Source: MESE01 sp036675035
GTDB lineage: Bacteria; Pseudomonadota; Gammaproteobacteria; Burkholderiales; Burkholderiaceae_D
Direction of reading: 5' to 3'
DNA length: 41,344 bases
Assembly (NCBI GenBank): GCA_036675035.1
Contig: JAKFFO010000053.1
Span: forward strand, 1-41,344
The notes beneath the pieces were generated by a model. The model did no database searches, was not told the origin of the DNA, and saw nothing but the letters and a program-made list of their open reading frames with translations. Each line of letters opens with the position of its first letter. Positions within the stretch are counted from its first letter, which is position 1. This document shows, piece by piece, positions 1-7,688 of the stretch. The position numbers were made by a program, and so were the translations under genes.

Positions 1-1
1 G

Positions 2-2188
2 AAGTGTCCACGGTTCGCGTTCGAGAAGTTCACTGCCGCAAACCCCCAGCTCACGACGCAGATGAAGTCCGTCGGCGAGTCGATGGCGATCGGCCGCACG
101 TTCAAGGAAGCGCTGCAGAAGGGACTTCGCGCGCTCGAGACGGGCCGGCCCGGATGGGCGACCGGCGCGCTTCTCAGTGACGACAGGCTTCCAGACGAAA
201 CGATCGAGGCGCTTCGCGGCGGACTCAGGCAGCCAACGCCGGAGCGAATCTTCCAGGTCAAGCGCGCATTCGAAGCCGGCATGGACCTCGCCGAGATCAA
301 CGAGCTGACGCATATCGATCCGTGGTTCCTGGCGCAGATCAAGGAAATTGTCGACATCGAGCTGTGGCTTGAAACTCAATCGCTGGATGCGCTCGATAAA
401 TCGACGCTGTTCAAGCTCAAACAAAAAGGGTTTGCCGATCGCAGATTGGCGAAGCTGCTCAAGACCAGCGACAAGGCAGTCAGGGAAAAACGTCATTCCC
501 TCGGTATTCGTCCTGTCTACAAACGTGTCGATACCTGCGCCGGTGAATTTTCCACGAATACCGCGTACATGTATTCAACCTATGAAGAGGAGTGCGAAGC
601 ACAGCCGACCGACAGGAAAAAGATCATGGTGCTGGGCGGCGGTCCGAATCGTATCGGACAGGGAATTGAATTCGACTATTGCTGCGTTCACGCCGCGCTG
701 GCGATGCGCGAAGACGGCTATGAAACCATCATGGTCAACTGCAATCCCGAAACCGTTTCGACCGACTACGATACATCCGATCGCTTGTACTTCGAACCGT
801 TGACACTGGAAGACGTGCTGGAAATCGTCGACAAGGAAAAGCCGTATGGCGTGATCGTTCAGTATGGCGGTCAGACGCCGCTGAAACTTGCACTCGATCT
901 GGAAGCCAACGGCGTGCCGATCGTGGGCACCTCGCCCGACATGATCGATGCCGCCGAAGACCGCGAACGTTTCCAGAAACTGCTGCACGATCTGGGCTTG
1001 CGCCAGCCGCCAAATCGTACCGCGCGCACCGAAGACGAAGCGCTGCGACTGGCACAGGAAATCGGCTATCCGCTCGTAGTGCGTCCATCGTATGTGCTTG
1101 GCGGAAGGGCGATGGAAATCGTGCACGAGCAACGCGATCTGGAGCGATACATGCGTGAAGCGGTGAAGGTTTCACACGATTCACCGGTATTGCTGGACCG
1201 CTTCCTGAACGATGCAATTGAAGTCGACGTCGACTGCCTGTCGGATGGCGAGCGGACGTTCATCGGCGGCGTAATGGAGCATATCGAACAGGCAGGCGTG
1301 CATTCCGGCGACTCGGCATGTTCGCTGCCTCCGTATTCATTGTCCAAGGAAACCATAGATGAACTGAAGCGCCAGACTGCATTGATGGCTAAAGGTTTGA
1401 ATGTGGTCGGACTGATGAATGTGCAGTTCGCGATTCAGCAAAAGGAAGTGGATGGGCAAACCAGCGATGTCGTATTCGTGTTGGAAGTCAATCCGCGCGC
1501 ATCGCGTACGGTACCTTTCGTATCCAAGGCTACCGGCCTGCAGTTGGCGAAGATTGCCGCACGATGCATGGTAGGGCAGTCGCTTGACAGCCAGGGTATT
1601 GGAAATGAGGTTGTACCGCCGTATTTCAGTGTGAAGGAAGCGGTCTTTCCTTTCATAAAATTCCCGGGTGTAGATACGATTCTCGGACCCGAGATGAAAT
1701 CGACCGGCGAAGTCATGGGCGTCGGGAAAACCTTCGGCGAAGCATTCGTCAAATCGCAATTGGGTGCGGGAGTGAAATTGCCGAAGTCCGGCAAGGTATT
1801 CCTGAGCGTCAAGGCCAGCGATAAGCCAAGGGCAGTGCAAGTGGCGCGAGACCTGGTTGCGATCGGTTTTTCGGTCGTGGCTACCAAAGGTACCGCCGCG
1901 GCAATCAGCGCCGCCGGCATTCCGGTTGCAACCGTCAATAAAGTCGTTGAAGGTCGTCCGCATATCGTGGATATGATCAAGAATAACGAAATCGCTCTTG
2001 TTATCAACACGGTGGAAGAAAAGCGAAGCGCGATCGTGGATTCGCGCGCGATTCGCACGTCCGCGCTTGCCGCTCGTGTTACGACTTATACGACTATCGC
2101 GGGTGCCGAAGCCGCGGTCGAGGGTATGGCGCACCTGGACGAGCTGCATGTCTACGATTTACAAGGCCTGCATAAAACTTTACACTAG
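2..2188 (+). CDS. carB: Carbamoyl-phosphate synthase large subunit, C-terminal two thirds (cut by window edge)
   Basis: Makes carbamoyl phosphate from bicarbonate, ATP and glutamine-derived ammonia for pyrimidine and arginine synthesis, in the cytoplasm as a complex with CarA. The reading frame is open from base 2, so the gene starts outside the window; about the first 340-350 of the usual ~1075 residues are missing and 728 are present. The visible part holds the end of the first synthetase half, the helical oligomerisation domain, the second ATP-grasp synthetase half (opening near residue 206 with KIMVLGGGPNRIGQGIEFDY and followed by NCNPETVSTDYDTSDRLYFE) and the C-terminal MGS-like allosteric domain from about residue 595, where UMP or ornithine act in the E. 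coli enzyme. The internal ATG at 62 is not the start: conserved family sequence (PRFAFEKF) lies upstream of it in frame. Identification is secure. Confidence 0.97.
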   Translation, partial: KCPRFAFEKFTAANPQLTTQMKSVGESMAIGRTFKEALQKGLRALETGRPGWATGALLSDDRLPDETIEALRGGLRQPTPERIFQVKRAFEAGMDLAEINELTHIDPWFLAQIKEIVDIELWLETQSLDALDKSTLFKLKQKGFADRRLAKLLKTSDKAVREKRHSLGIRPVYKRVDTCAGEFSTNTAYMYSTYEEECEAQPTDRKKIMVLGGGPNRIGQGIEFDYCCVHAALAMREDGYETIMVNCNPETVSTDYDTSDRLYFEPLTLEDVLEIVDKEKPYGVIVQYGGQTPLKLALDLEANGVPIVGTSPDMIDAAEDRERFQKLLHDLGLRQPPNRTARTEDEALRLAQEIGYPLVVRPSYVLGGRAMEIVHEQRDLERYMREAVKVSHDSPVLLDRFLNDAIEVDVDCLSDGERTFIGGVMEHIEQAGVHSGDSACSLPPYSLSKETIDELKRQTALMAKGLNVVGLMNVQFAIQQKEVDGQTSDVVFVLEVNPRASRTVPFVSKATGLQLAKIAARCMVGQSLDSQGIGNEVVPPYFSVKEAVFPFIKFPGVDTILGPEMKSTGEVMGVGKTFGEAFVKSQLGAGVKLPKSGKVFLSVKASDKPRAVQVARDLVAIGFSVVATKGTAAAISAAGIPVATVNKVVEGRPHIVDMIKNNEIALVINTVEEKRSAIVDSRAIRTSALAARVTTYTTIAGAEAAVEGMAHLDELHVYDLQGLHKTLH

Positions 2189-2208
2189 GTTCATAGTCAA
2201 ACTTTAAG

Positions 2209-2262
2209 CCACAGAGGTCGCAGAGCGTGCCGGATTTCCGGCATTGTTTGCGACCTCTGTGG
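2209..2262. terminator. Nested hairpin between carB and greA, possible terminator or small palindromic repeat
   Basis: A perfect 14-bp inverted repeat (CCACAGAGGTCGCA at 2209-2222, complement at 2249-2262) encloses a second perfect 7-bp hairpin (2228-2243, loop TT). The right arm is followed by GG-TTTTCATTT, so on the + strand it could end carB transcription. It lies 23 bp before the greA start codon, so it could also shape greA leader RNA. Its CCACAGAG core resembles short interspersed palindromes known from many bacterial genomes; that link is from memory. Confidence 0.55.
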
Positions 2263-2285
2263 TTTTCATTTCATCAAACAAAATC

Positions 2286-2762
2286 ATGAATTCAGTTCCT
2301 ATTACCAAACGCGGTGCAGAACTCCTCAAGGAAGAATTGATCCGCCTGAAAACCAAGGAGCGTCCCGCCGTCATCAACGCAATAGCGGAAGCGCGCGCGC
2401 AGGGCGATCTGTCGGAGAATGCTGAGTACGATGCTGCCAAGGAGCGGCAAAGTTTCATCGAAGGACGCATTGCCGATCTCGAAGGAAAGCTGGGTGCGGC
2501 CCAGATCATCGATCCTGCGTTGCTGGATGCCGAAGGACGCGTGGTGTTTGCTTCAACCGTTCACCTGGAAGATCTGGAGTCTGGCGACAAGGTGACCTAC
2601 CAAATCGTCGGTGTCGATGAAGCCGATCTCAAGGAGTCCAAGGTATCGATCACTTCGCCCATCGCTCGCGCACTGATCGGGAAATACGCAGGCGATGTCG
2701 TCGAAGTCCAGGCGCCGTCCGGCGTGCGTGAATACGAGGTTCTCGAAGTCAGCTACATTTAG
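2286..2762 (+). CDS. greA: Transcription elongation factor GreA
   Basis: GreA enters the secondary channel of RNA polymerase and stimulates cleavage of backtracked RNA. The protein has 158 residues, the usual length. The N-terminal coiled coil carries the tip sequence GDLSENAEY with Asp41 and Glu44, the acidic residues that act on the polymerase active site; the C-terminal half is the FKBP-like globular domain. I place the start at 2286 (MNSVPITKRGAELL), which matches the family. The frame is open back to an ATG at 2244, but that would put the start inside the upstream hairpin and add 14 unconserved residues. There is no clear Shine-Dalgarno sequence. The stop codon TAG (2760-2762) touches the left end of the palindromic repeat element that follows. 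Confidence 0.95.
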   Translation: MNSVPITKRGAELLKEELIRLKTKERPAVINAIAEARAQGDLSENAEYDAAKERQSFIEGRIADLEGKLGAAQIIDPALLDAEGRVVFASTVHLEDLESGDKVTYQIVGVDEADLKESKVSITSPIARALIGKYAGDVVEVQAPSGVREYEVLEVSYI

Positions 2763-3099
2763 AGCGTCTGACAAAATGAAACGAACCCAGCTTGACGCCG
2801 GGAACGGTGCCTGCGTTGTTGCACTCCCCGCCAAGGGGGACCACCCTTGGCTCCATCCTCACTTGCAGTGCGCATACTGGCTTGCAAGCCAGTATCGCTG
2901 TGCTGGCGCGCTGCATGCAGCTCGAATTCCCAGCTTCGCCCCTCGATTCCTCGCCTGCAAGGAGAGGGAAGGTAATTGCACCCTTCTCCCGCCGGCGGGA
3001 GAAGGGATGGGGACTCAAAGCACTGCTTTGAGGGAGCTGCGCCTGGCCGCCATACGCTCCCGGCGCCAATCTGAATCCACCTCATTTTGTCAGACGCTC
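2762..3099. repeat. 338-bp element with terminal inverted repeats and internal palindromes (MITE-like)
   Basis: The space between greA and the DUF4149 gene is bounded by an 18-bp perfect inverted repeat (2762-2779 against 3082-3099, core GCGTCTGACAAAATGA). The similarity continues inward to about 40 bp per arm with roughly three quarters identity (left to about 2805, right from about 3056). Inside are several perfect palindromes: 22 bp at 2874-2895, 12 bp at 2910-2921, 26 bp at 2981-3006, plus hairpins at 2831-2850 (7-bp stem) and 3014-3032 (8-bp stem). No coding sequence is credible; the open frames on both strands are low-complexity. I see no clear target-site duplication. It looks like a non-autonomous mobile element or a composite of several small ones. 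No second copy is in this window. Confidence 0.7.
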
Positions 3100-3110
3100 C
3101 AGGATCGCGA

Positions 3111-3554
3111 ATGCTGCGCGCCCAAGTACTGATCGCAACGCTATGGGTAGGCAGCCTTTGGACCATCAGCTACATCGTCGCGCCAACCCTGTTTTCGATA
3201 CTTCCAGAAAAGGCGCTTGCCGGCACCATTGCCGGGCAGCTTTTCAGAACTCAGGCGTGGCTGTCGGTCATCTGTGGTTCTGTATTGATGGCAGTATTAC
3301 TTTTTCATCATGACGGCGCACGCTCCCGGCAGAATAAAGCGCTGCTCGCGATCGTGGGCGCGATGCTGATTTGTACGCTGGTTGGTTACTTCGGCCTGCA
3401 GCCGACGATGGCGGTGTTGCGGGAAGCGGCGGATACCGGAGGCGTGATGGATGCGGACACGAGGACGAAATTCGGCGTGCTGCACGGAATATCGGCAGGA
3501 TTCACATTGATTCAGAGTTTGCTTGGAATAGCCTTGATTCTGAAAGCCAGGTAA
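3111..3554 (+). CDS. DUF4149 (TMEM205-like) four-helix inner-membrane protein
   Basis: A 147-residue protein with four predicted membrane helices, roughly residues 4-28, 48-66, 76-96 and 124-145. The opening (LRAQVLIATLWVGSLWTISY, followed by VAPTLF) is typical of the DUF4149 family, found next to greA in many betaproteobacteria. Function is unknown. I start at ATG 3111, preceded at six bases by AGGA (3101-3104). A longer frame beginning with TTG at 3087 lies inside the right inverted repeat of the upstream element and is less likely. The mobile-looking element ends only 11 bp before the start codon, so the gene must be read from the greA transcript or from a promoter in the element. It converges on yhbY. 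Confidence 0.8.
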   Translation: MLRAQVLIATLWVGSLWTISYIVAPTLFSILPEKALAGTIAGQLFRTQAWLSVICGSVLMAVLLFHHDGARSRQNKALLAIVGAMLICTLVGYFGLQPTMAVLREAADTGGVMDADTRTKFGVLHGISAGFTLIQSLLGIALILKAR

Positions 3555-3584
3555 TCGGACCCTGCCGGAAGCACAGGGAACGAA

Positions 3585-4058
3585 TCACCCTCTGCCCAGT
3601 GACGTTTTTTTCGGGCTGGTTTGCCGTGCCTTGACGCGCTTGATCGAGCCTCCCTGGGTGACGCGCTCATTGCCTTTTACCATCACTTTGGTGACCGAAG
3701 GGCGTTTCGTGCCACTGGGACTTGGTTTCACGATGGTCACCTCCCGCAGGCCTTTGCCGCGTTTTTCGCTGCGCTCTTTCGAAAGTTCTTTTTTTGGCCT
3801 GAACAGCACCAGGAGCTTTCCGATATGCTGCACCGGTGCCGCGTCGAGTTGGTCGCAGATCGTCTCATACATTGAGATACGCGCTTCCCGGTCATCGCCG
3901 AAAACACGCACTTTGATCAATCCGTGTGCATTCAGGCCGCCGTCGATTTCCTTGAGCACCGCGGGCGTCAGGCCCGCATCGCCGATCATGACGACCGGGC
4001 TGAGCGCATGTGCTTCGGCACGCAAAGCACTACGCTCCACGGGTGTAAGTTTCAGCAT
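3585..4058 (-). CDS. yhbY: YhbY/CRS1-type RNA-binding protein with basic C-terminal tail
   Basis: The CRM-domain family protein YhbY associates with pre-50S ribosomal particles and is thought to help ribosome assembly. The 157-residue product has the domain in residues 1-95 (MLKLTPVERSALRAEAHAL, then GDAGLTPAVLKEID, and a DREAR segment). A Lys/Arg/Ser/Thr-rich tail of about 60 residues follows; it is longer than the ~97-residue E. coli protein and may add RNA affinity. The start at 4058 is supported by AAGGA (complement of 4065-4069) six bases upstream; the frame also opens two codons earlier with TTG. It is divergent from rlmE, another 50S maturation gene, with only 31 bp between the two start codons. 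Confidence 0.9.
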   Translation of the reverse strand: MLKLTPVERSALRAEAHALSPVVMIGDAGLTPAVLKEIDGGLNAHGLIKVRVFGDDREARISMYETICDQLDAAPVQHIGKLLVLFRPKKELSKERSEKRGKGLREVTIVKPSPSGTKRPSVTKVMVKGNERVTQGGSIKRVKARQTSPKKTSLGRG

Positions 4059-4078
4059 AATCAATCCTTAAAACCGGT

Positions 4079-4084
4079 ATTCTA
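4079..4084 (-). promoter_or_regulatory. Candidate -10 box for yhbY
   Basis: TAGAAT (five of six matches to TATAAT) on the minus strand in the 31-bp yhbY/rlmE gap. Transcription would begin near 4072, giving a leader of about 14 nt that still contains the AAGGA ribosome site. No good -35 is seen at 16-18 bp, so this is a weak call. Confidence 0.3.
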
Positions 4085-4089
4085 CGCCA

Positions 4090-4734
4090 ATGGCAAAGAA
4101 CAAATTAAACAAAAATTGGCTGCACGATCACATTAATGATCCTTATGTAAAGCTGGCGCAGAAGGATGGATATCGTGCGCGTGCCGCTTACAAGTTAAAA
4201 GAAATCGACGAAAACGAAAAGTTGATCAAGCCTGGGCAGATTATCGTGGATCTGGGCGCCACGCCCGGCAGCTGGTCACAGTATGTGCGGCACAAATTAG
4301 CCGGGCAGGTCGGCGGCGGAATTCATGGGACGATCATAGCGTTGGACATGTTACCGATGGAGCCGATCGCCGATGTGAAATTCATTCAAGGGGATTTTCG
4401 CGACGACGAGGTATTGGAGAAGCTGGAAGCAGTGCTGGAAGGCCGAAAGGTGGATCTGGTTTTGTCGGACATGGCCCCGAATCTGTCCGGAATCGCATTT
4501 GCGGATGCTGCGCGCGTCGAGGAGATTATCGACCTGGCAGTCGAATTTGCCCACGCTCATTTGAAACCTTCCGGCGCGTTGCTCGTCAAATGTTTCAATG
4601 GCACCGGATACAGCCAAATCGTAGAAAAGTTCAAGAATGAATTCAAAACAGTGAGCCAGAAAAAGCCTAAAGCCAGCAGGGATAAATCATCCGAGATCTT
4701 TTTGCTTGGGAAAACACTAAAAAACCTCGCCTAA
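4090..4734 (+). CDS. rlmE: 23S rRNA 2'-O-ribose methyltransferase RlmE (FtsJ/RrmJ)
   Basis: Methylates the 2'-OH of U2552 in the A-loop of 23S rRNA on the 50S subunit, using S-adenosylmethionine; a heat-shock protein in E. coli. The 214-residue product is a Rossmann-like methyltransferase with the AdoMet loop VDLGATPGSW (residues 53-62) and the conserved K-D-K-E catalytic tetrad readable as Lys35, Asp127 (LSDMAPN), Lys167 (LLVKCFNG) and Glu202. The AdoMet loop reads ATPGSW where AAPGGW is common, a mild change. The start at 4090 fits the family (MAKNKLNKNW). It is divergent from yhbY and followed by ftsH after a 119-bp gap, the classic rlmE-ftsH order. Confidence 0.95.
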   Translation: MAKNKLNKNWLHDHINDPYVKLAQKDGYRARAAYKLKEIDENEKLIKPGQIIVDLGATPGSWSQYVRHKLAGQVGGGIHGTIIALDMLPMEPIADVKFIQGDFRDDEVLEKLEAVLEGRKVDLVLSDMAPNLSGIAFADAARVEEIIDLAVEFAHAHLKPSGALLVKCFNGTGYSQIVEKFKNEFKTVSQKKPKASRDKSSEIFLLGKTLKNLA

Positions 4735-4747
4735 TTACCTTTTCCCC

Positions 4748-4775
4748 CTTGATAGTAGAGGGTTTGGCCTGATAT
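4748..4775 (+). promoter_or_regulatory. Sigma-32-like (heat-shock) promoter upstream of ftsH
   Basis: CTTGATA (4748-4754), a 13-bp spacer, then CCTGATAT (4768-4775), against the RpoH consensus CTTGAAA and CCCCATNT: six of seven and six of eight matching positions, at accepted spacing. Transcription would begin near 4782, giving a 5' leader of about 70 nt before the GTG start of ftsH. FtsH is a known RpoH-regulon member in E. coli, where it also degrades RpoH. Confidence 0.45.
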
Positions 4776-4853
4776 CGAGTCTAGCAAGCCCCGATTATTG
4801 CGAGTAAAATTTACAATTGTGAAAAAGGCGCGCAATGCGTCCAAGGAGTCCTA

Positions 4854-6737
4854 GTGAATAACATGTTTTCCAAAGCGGCGATCTGGGTAGTCATCGGATT
4901 AGTCCTTTTTACTGTTTTTAAACAGTTTGATGACCGCGGCCTGGCAGGGGGTGCGACGCCGATTCCATACTCGGATTTCCTCGATGAAGTGAATGCCAAG
5001 CGGATCAAGGAAGCGGTGATCGAGGATCGCGCAATCATTGCGACCACTACGGACGGCAAAAAAATCAAGGCGACAGTAACCAACCTGGATCGGGGTTTGA
5101 TTGGCGATCTGGTCAACAATGACGTCAAGTTCGATGTCAAGCAGCCGGAGCCGCCCTCGTTCCTTTCGCAAGTCTTCATTTCGTGGTTCCCGATGCTGCT
5201 GTTGATTGGCGTATGGATATTTTTCATGCGGCAAATGCAAGGCGGCGGCAAGGGTGGGGCGTTTTCCTTCGGGAAATCCAAAGCCCGCATGCTCGATGAA
5301 CATGCCAATGCAGTAACGTTTGCCGATGTTGCCGGTTGCGATGAGGCAAAGGAAGAGGTGCAGGAACTGGTTGATTTTCTGCGCGATCCTACAAAATTCC
5401 AGAAACTCGGCGGTCGCATTCCACGCGGCGTGTTGATGGTCGGCCCTCCGGGTACCGGTAAAACCCTGCTGGCGCGCGCCATTGCAGGAGAAGCCAAGGT
5501 GCCGTTTTTCACGATCTCCGGTTCGGACTTTGTCGAAATGTTTGTCGGCGTAGGCGCATCCCGCGTACGCGACATGTTTGAAAACGCCAAGAAGCACTCC
5601 CCGTGCATTATCTTCATCGACGAGATCGATGCAGTCGGTCGCCATCGCGGTGCCGGCATGGGCGGCGGCAATGACGAACGTGAACAGACGCTGAATCAGT
5701 TGCTGGTTGAAATGGACGGTTTCGAAGCCAATGCAGGTGTGATCGTCATCGCGGCAACCAACCGTGCCGATGTTCTGGACAAGGCATTGTTGCGTCCGGG
5801 TCGTTTCGATCGCCAGGTGATTGTCGGTTTGCCGGACATTCGCGGACGCGAGCAGATTCTCTACGTGCACATGCGTAAAGTGCCGATCGCACCGGACGTT
5901 AAAGCCGACATCCTGGCTCGCGGTACGCCCGGTTTCTCAGGCGCGGATCTGGCCAATCTGGTCAATGAGGCGGCATTGTTCGCCGCCCGTCGCAACAAAC
6001 GCCTGGTGGAAATGCAGGACTTTGAAGACGCCAAGGACAAGATCGTGATGGGCCCGGAGCGCAAATCCGCCGTGATGCGCGAAGAGGAACGCAGAAATAC
6101 CGCCTATCATGAATCGGGCCATGCGGTGGTTGCAAAACTGCTGCCCAAAGCAGACCCAGTGCACAAGGTCACCATCATGCCGCGAGGTTTCGCACTTGGC
6201 CTGACCTGGCAGTTGCCAGAGCATGACCGGGTCAATATGTACAAGGACAAGATGCTGGAAGAAATCGCGATCCTGTTCGCAGGACGGATTGCGGAAGAAA
6301 TTTTCATGCATCAGATGTCCACCGGCGCATCGAACGACTTTGAACGTGCGACCAAGCTTGCGCGTGCAATGGTGACGCGTTACGGGATGTCCGAAAGCCT
6401 GGGAACCATGGTCTACGAAGATACCGAACAGGATGCGTATTTCGGACGCATGTCGGCAAAAACCGTTTCCGAGGCGACTCAGCAGAAAGTCGATACAGAG
6501 ATTCGAAGCATTCTCGATGCACAGTATGCTTTGTCACGCAGGTTGCTTGAAGAAAACAAGGCCAAGGTGGACTTGATGGCCCGGACTCTGCTGGATTGGG
6601 AAACACTGGATGCCGACCAGATCAACGACATCATGGAAGGCCGCGAGCCGCGTCCGCCCAAAGCGGGTATACCGCCTAAACGGCCGTCGGACAATTCACC
6701 AGGCGGCGTAACGCCTAACGCAACCGCTCCCGCTTGA
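4854..6737 (+). CDS. ftsH: ATP-dependent zinc metalloprotease FtsH
   Basis: Membrane-bound hexameric AAA protease that extracts and degrades membrane and some soluble proteins (in E. coli: SecY, LpxC, RpoH). The 627-residue chain has two membrane helices (about 5-24 and 103-124) around a periplasmic domain. The AAA module has Walker A GPPGTGKT (197-204), Walker B IIFIDEID (252-259) and the second-region-of-homology arginines near RPGRFDR (314-320). The zinc protease has HESGH (419-423) and the third ligand in ASNDFERAT (Asp495). The start is GTG at 4854, chosen because AAGGAG (4843-4848) sits five bases before it and MNNMFSKAAIWVV matches the family; an ATG lies three codons later. The tail is Pro/Gly-rich. 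A terminator follows at 6779. Confidence 0.98.
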   Translation: MNNMFSKAAIWVVIGLVLFTVFKQFDDRGLAGGATPIPYSDFLDEVNAKRIKEAVIEDRAIIATTTDGKKIKATVTNLDRGLIGDLVNNDVKFDVKQPEPPSFLSQVFISWFPMLLLIGVWIFFMRQMQGGGKGGAFSFGKSKARMLDEHANAVTFADVAGCDEAKEEVQELVDFLRDPTKFQKLGGRIPRGVLMVGPPGTGKTLLARAIAGEAKVPFFTISGSDFVEMFVGVGASRVRDMFENAKKHSPCIIFIDEIDAVGRHRGAGMGGGNDEREQTLNQLLVEMDGFEANAGVIVIAATNRADVLDKALLRPGRFDRQVIVGLPDIRGREQILYVHMRKVPIAPDVKADILARGTPGFSGADLANLVNEAALFAARRNKRLVEMQDFEDAKDKIVMGPERKSAVMREEERRNTAYHESGHAVVAKLLPKADPVHKVTIMPRGFALGLTWQLPEHDRVNMYKDKMLEEIAILFAGRIAEEIFMHQMSTGASNDFERATKLARAMVTRYGMSESLGTMVYEDTEQDAYFGRMSAKTVSEATQQKVDTEIRSILDAQYALSRRLLEENKAKVDLMARTLLDWETLDADQINDIMEGREPRPPKAGIPPKRPSDNSPGGVTPNATAPA

Positions 6738-6778
6738 TCGATGTAAGCATGGAGTAAGAGTTAAACGTTGTGATGCAA

Positions 6779-6806
6779 GGGTGAGGAGCGATCCTCGCCC
6801 TTTTTC
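6779..6806 (+). terminator. Rho-independent terminator after ftsH
   Basis: Nine-base-pair stem GGGTGAGGA / TCCTCGCCC (one G-U pair) with loop GCGA, then TTTTTCTTT. It ends ftsH only about 12 bp before the folP start codon, so folP depends on read-through or on a promoter inside the terminator region. Confidence 0.75.
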
Positions 6807-6818
6807 TTTGCCAGGACA

Positions 6819-7670
6819 ATGGAACAGACTTTGCAATGCGGGCGTTACCGCTTACCCCTGGACGCGAAACGGCGCAGGCCGCTCGTCATGGGGATACTCA
6901 ACGTCACCCCCGATTCTTTTTCCGATGGCGGCCGCTTTCATTCGTTGGAGCAAGCGGTATCGCGCGCCGAGCAAATGATCGCTGAAGAAGTCGACATCAT
7001 CGATATTGGCGGTGAATCGAGCCGGCCCGGAGCACCGCCGTTGCCGCTCGATGAAGAACTGCGGCGCGTGATGCCGGTACTTTACGCGTTGCGCGATTGC
7101 GGCAAGCCTTTGTCGATCGATACATTCAAGCCGCATGTGATGCGCGAAGCGATCGCGGCTGGCGTTGACATGGTTAACGATATCTACGGATTTCGTACTG
7201 ATGGTGCGATGAGCGCGGTCAAAGAGGGTGAATGCGCGCTGTGTATCATGCACATGCAAAGAGATCCCGGAACCATGCAGGTCGAACCGGAATATCAGGA
7301 TGTGGTGGGTGAAGTAACTGCCTTCCTGCAGCAGCGTGTAGACGCGATGAAGGAGGCAGGAGTTTCGGCAAACCGCATATGTGTCGATCCGGGATTCGGC
7401 TTTGGCAAAACCGTTGCTCACAACCTTGAGTTGTTAAAAAACCTTGGAAAATTGCAGGCCGAACTGCAGTTCCCGGTGCTGGCTGGCTTATCCCGAAAAT
7501 CGATGATCGGCGCAATTACCGGGCGGGTTGTTGAGGACCGGCTGGCGGGCAGTCTGGCTGCCGCGCTTGCGGCAGCGGCACAAGGTGCGCAGATCGTGCG
7601 CGTTCATGATGTGGCACAAACAGTCGATGCGCTGAAGGTCTGGCATGCAGCGACACACAAAACACAATAA
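6819..7670 (+). CDS. folP: Dihydropteroate synthase
   Basis: Condenses p-aminobenzoate with hydroxymethyl-dihydropterin diphosphate in folate synthesis; the cytoplasmic target of sulfonamides. The 283-residue TIM barrel shows the family signatures: GILNVTPDSFSDGG (pyrophosphate/Mg loop), DIIDIGGESSRPGA, SIDTFKP, DPGFGFGKT, GLSRKSMIG and a closing RVHDV. Length and motifs are normal, with no sign of a sulfonamide-resistance insertion. The start at 6819 has AGGA just two bases upstream, an unusually short spacing; no better in-frame start fits the homology, since conserved sequence begins about residue 20. The ftsH-folP-glmM order is widespread in proteobacteria. Confidence 0.96.
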   Translation: MEQTLQCGRYRLPLDAKRRRPLVMGILNVTPDSFSDGGRFHSLEQAVSRAEQMIAEEVDIIDIGGESSRPGAPPLPLDEELRRVMPVLYALRDCGKPLSIDTFKPHVMREAIAAGVDMVNDIYGFRTDGAMSAVKEGECALCIMHMQRDPGTMQVEPEYQDVVGEVTAFLQQRVDAMKEAGVSANRICVDPGFGFGKTVAHNLELLKNLGKLQAELQFPVLAGLSRKSMIGAITGRVVEDRLAGSLAAALAAAAQGAQIVRVHDVAQTVDALKVWHAATHKTQ

Positions 7671-7688
7671 ACAGGCAAGAGTGGAAAA

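Noticed and set aside
575..2149. Long antisense open frames across carB (up to 270 codons)
   Set aside because: They mirror the codon structure of carB, have no ribosome sites and their residues match no family I know.
2695..3166. Several overlapping open frames of 79-145 codons in the greA-DUF4149 gap
   Set aside because: They lie in the palindromic repeat element, are low-complexity (Arg/Pro/Ser-rich) and start inside greA or the inverted repeats.
4811..5870. Antisense frames of 286 and 323 codons over ftsH
   Set aside because: They fully overlap a certain gene and look like shadow translation; no domain is recognisable.
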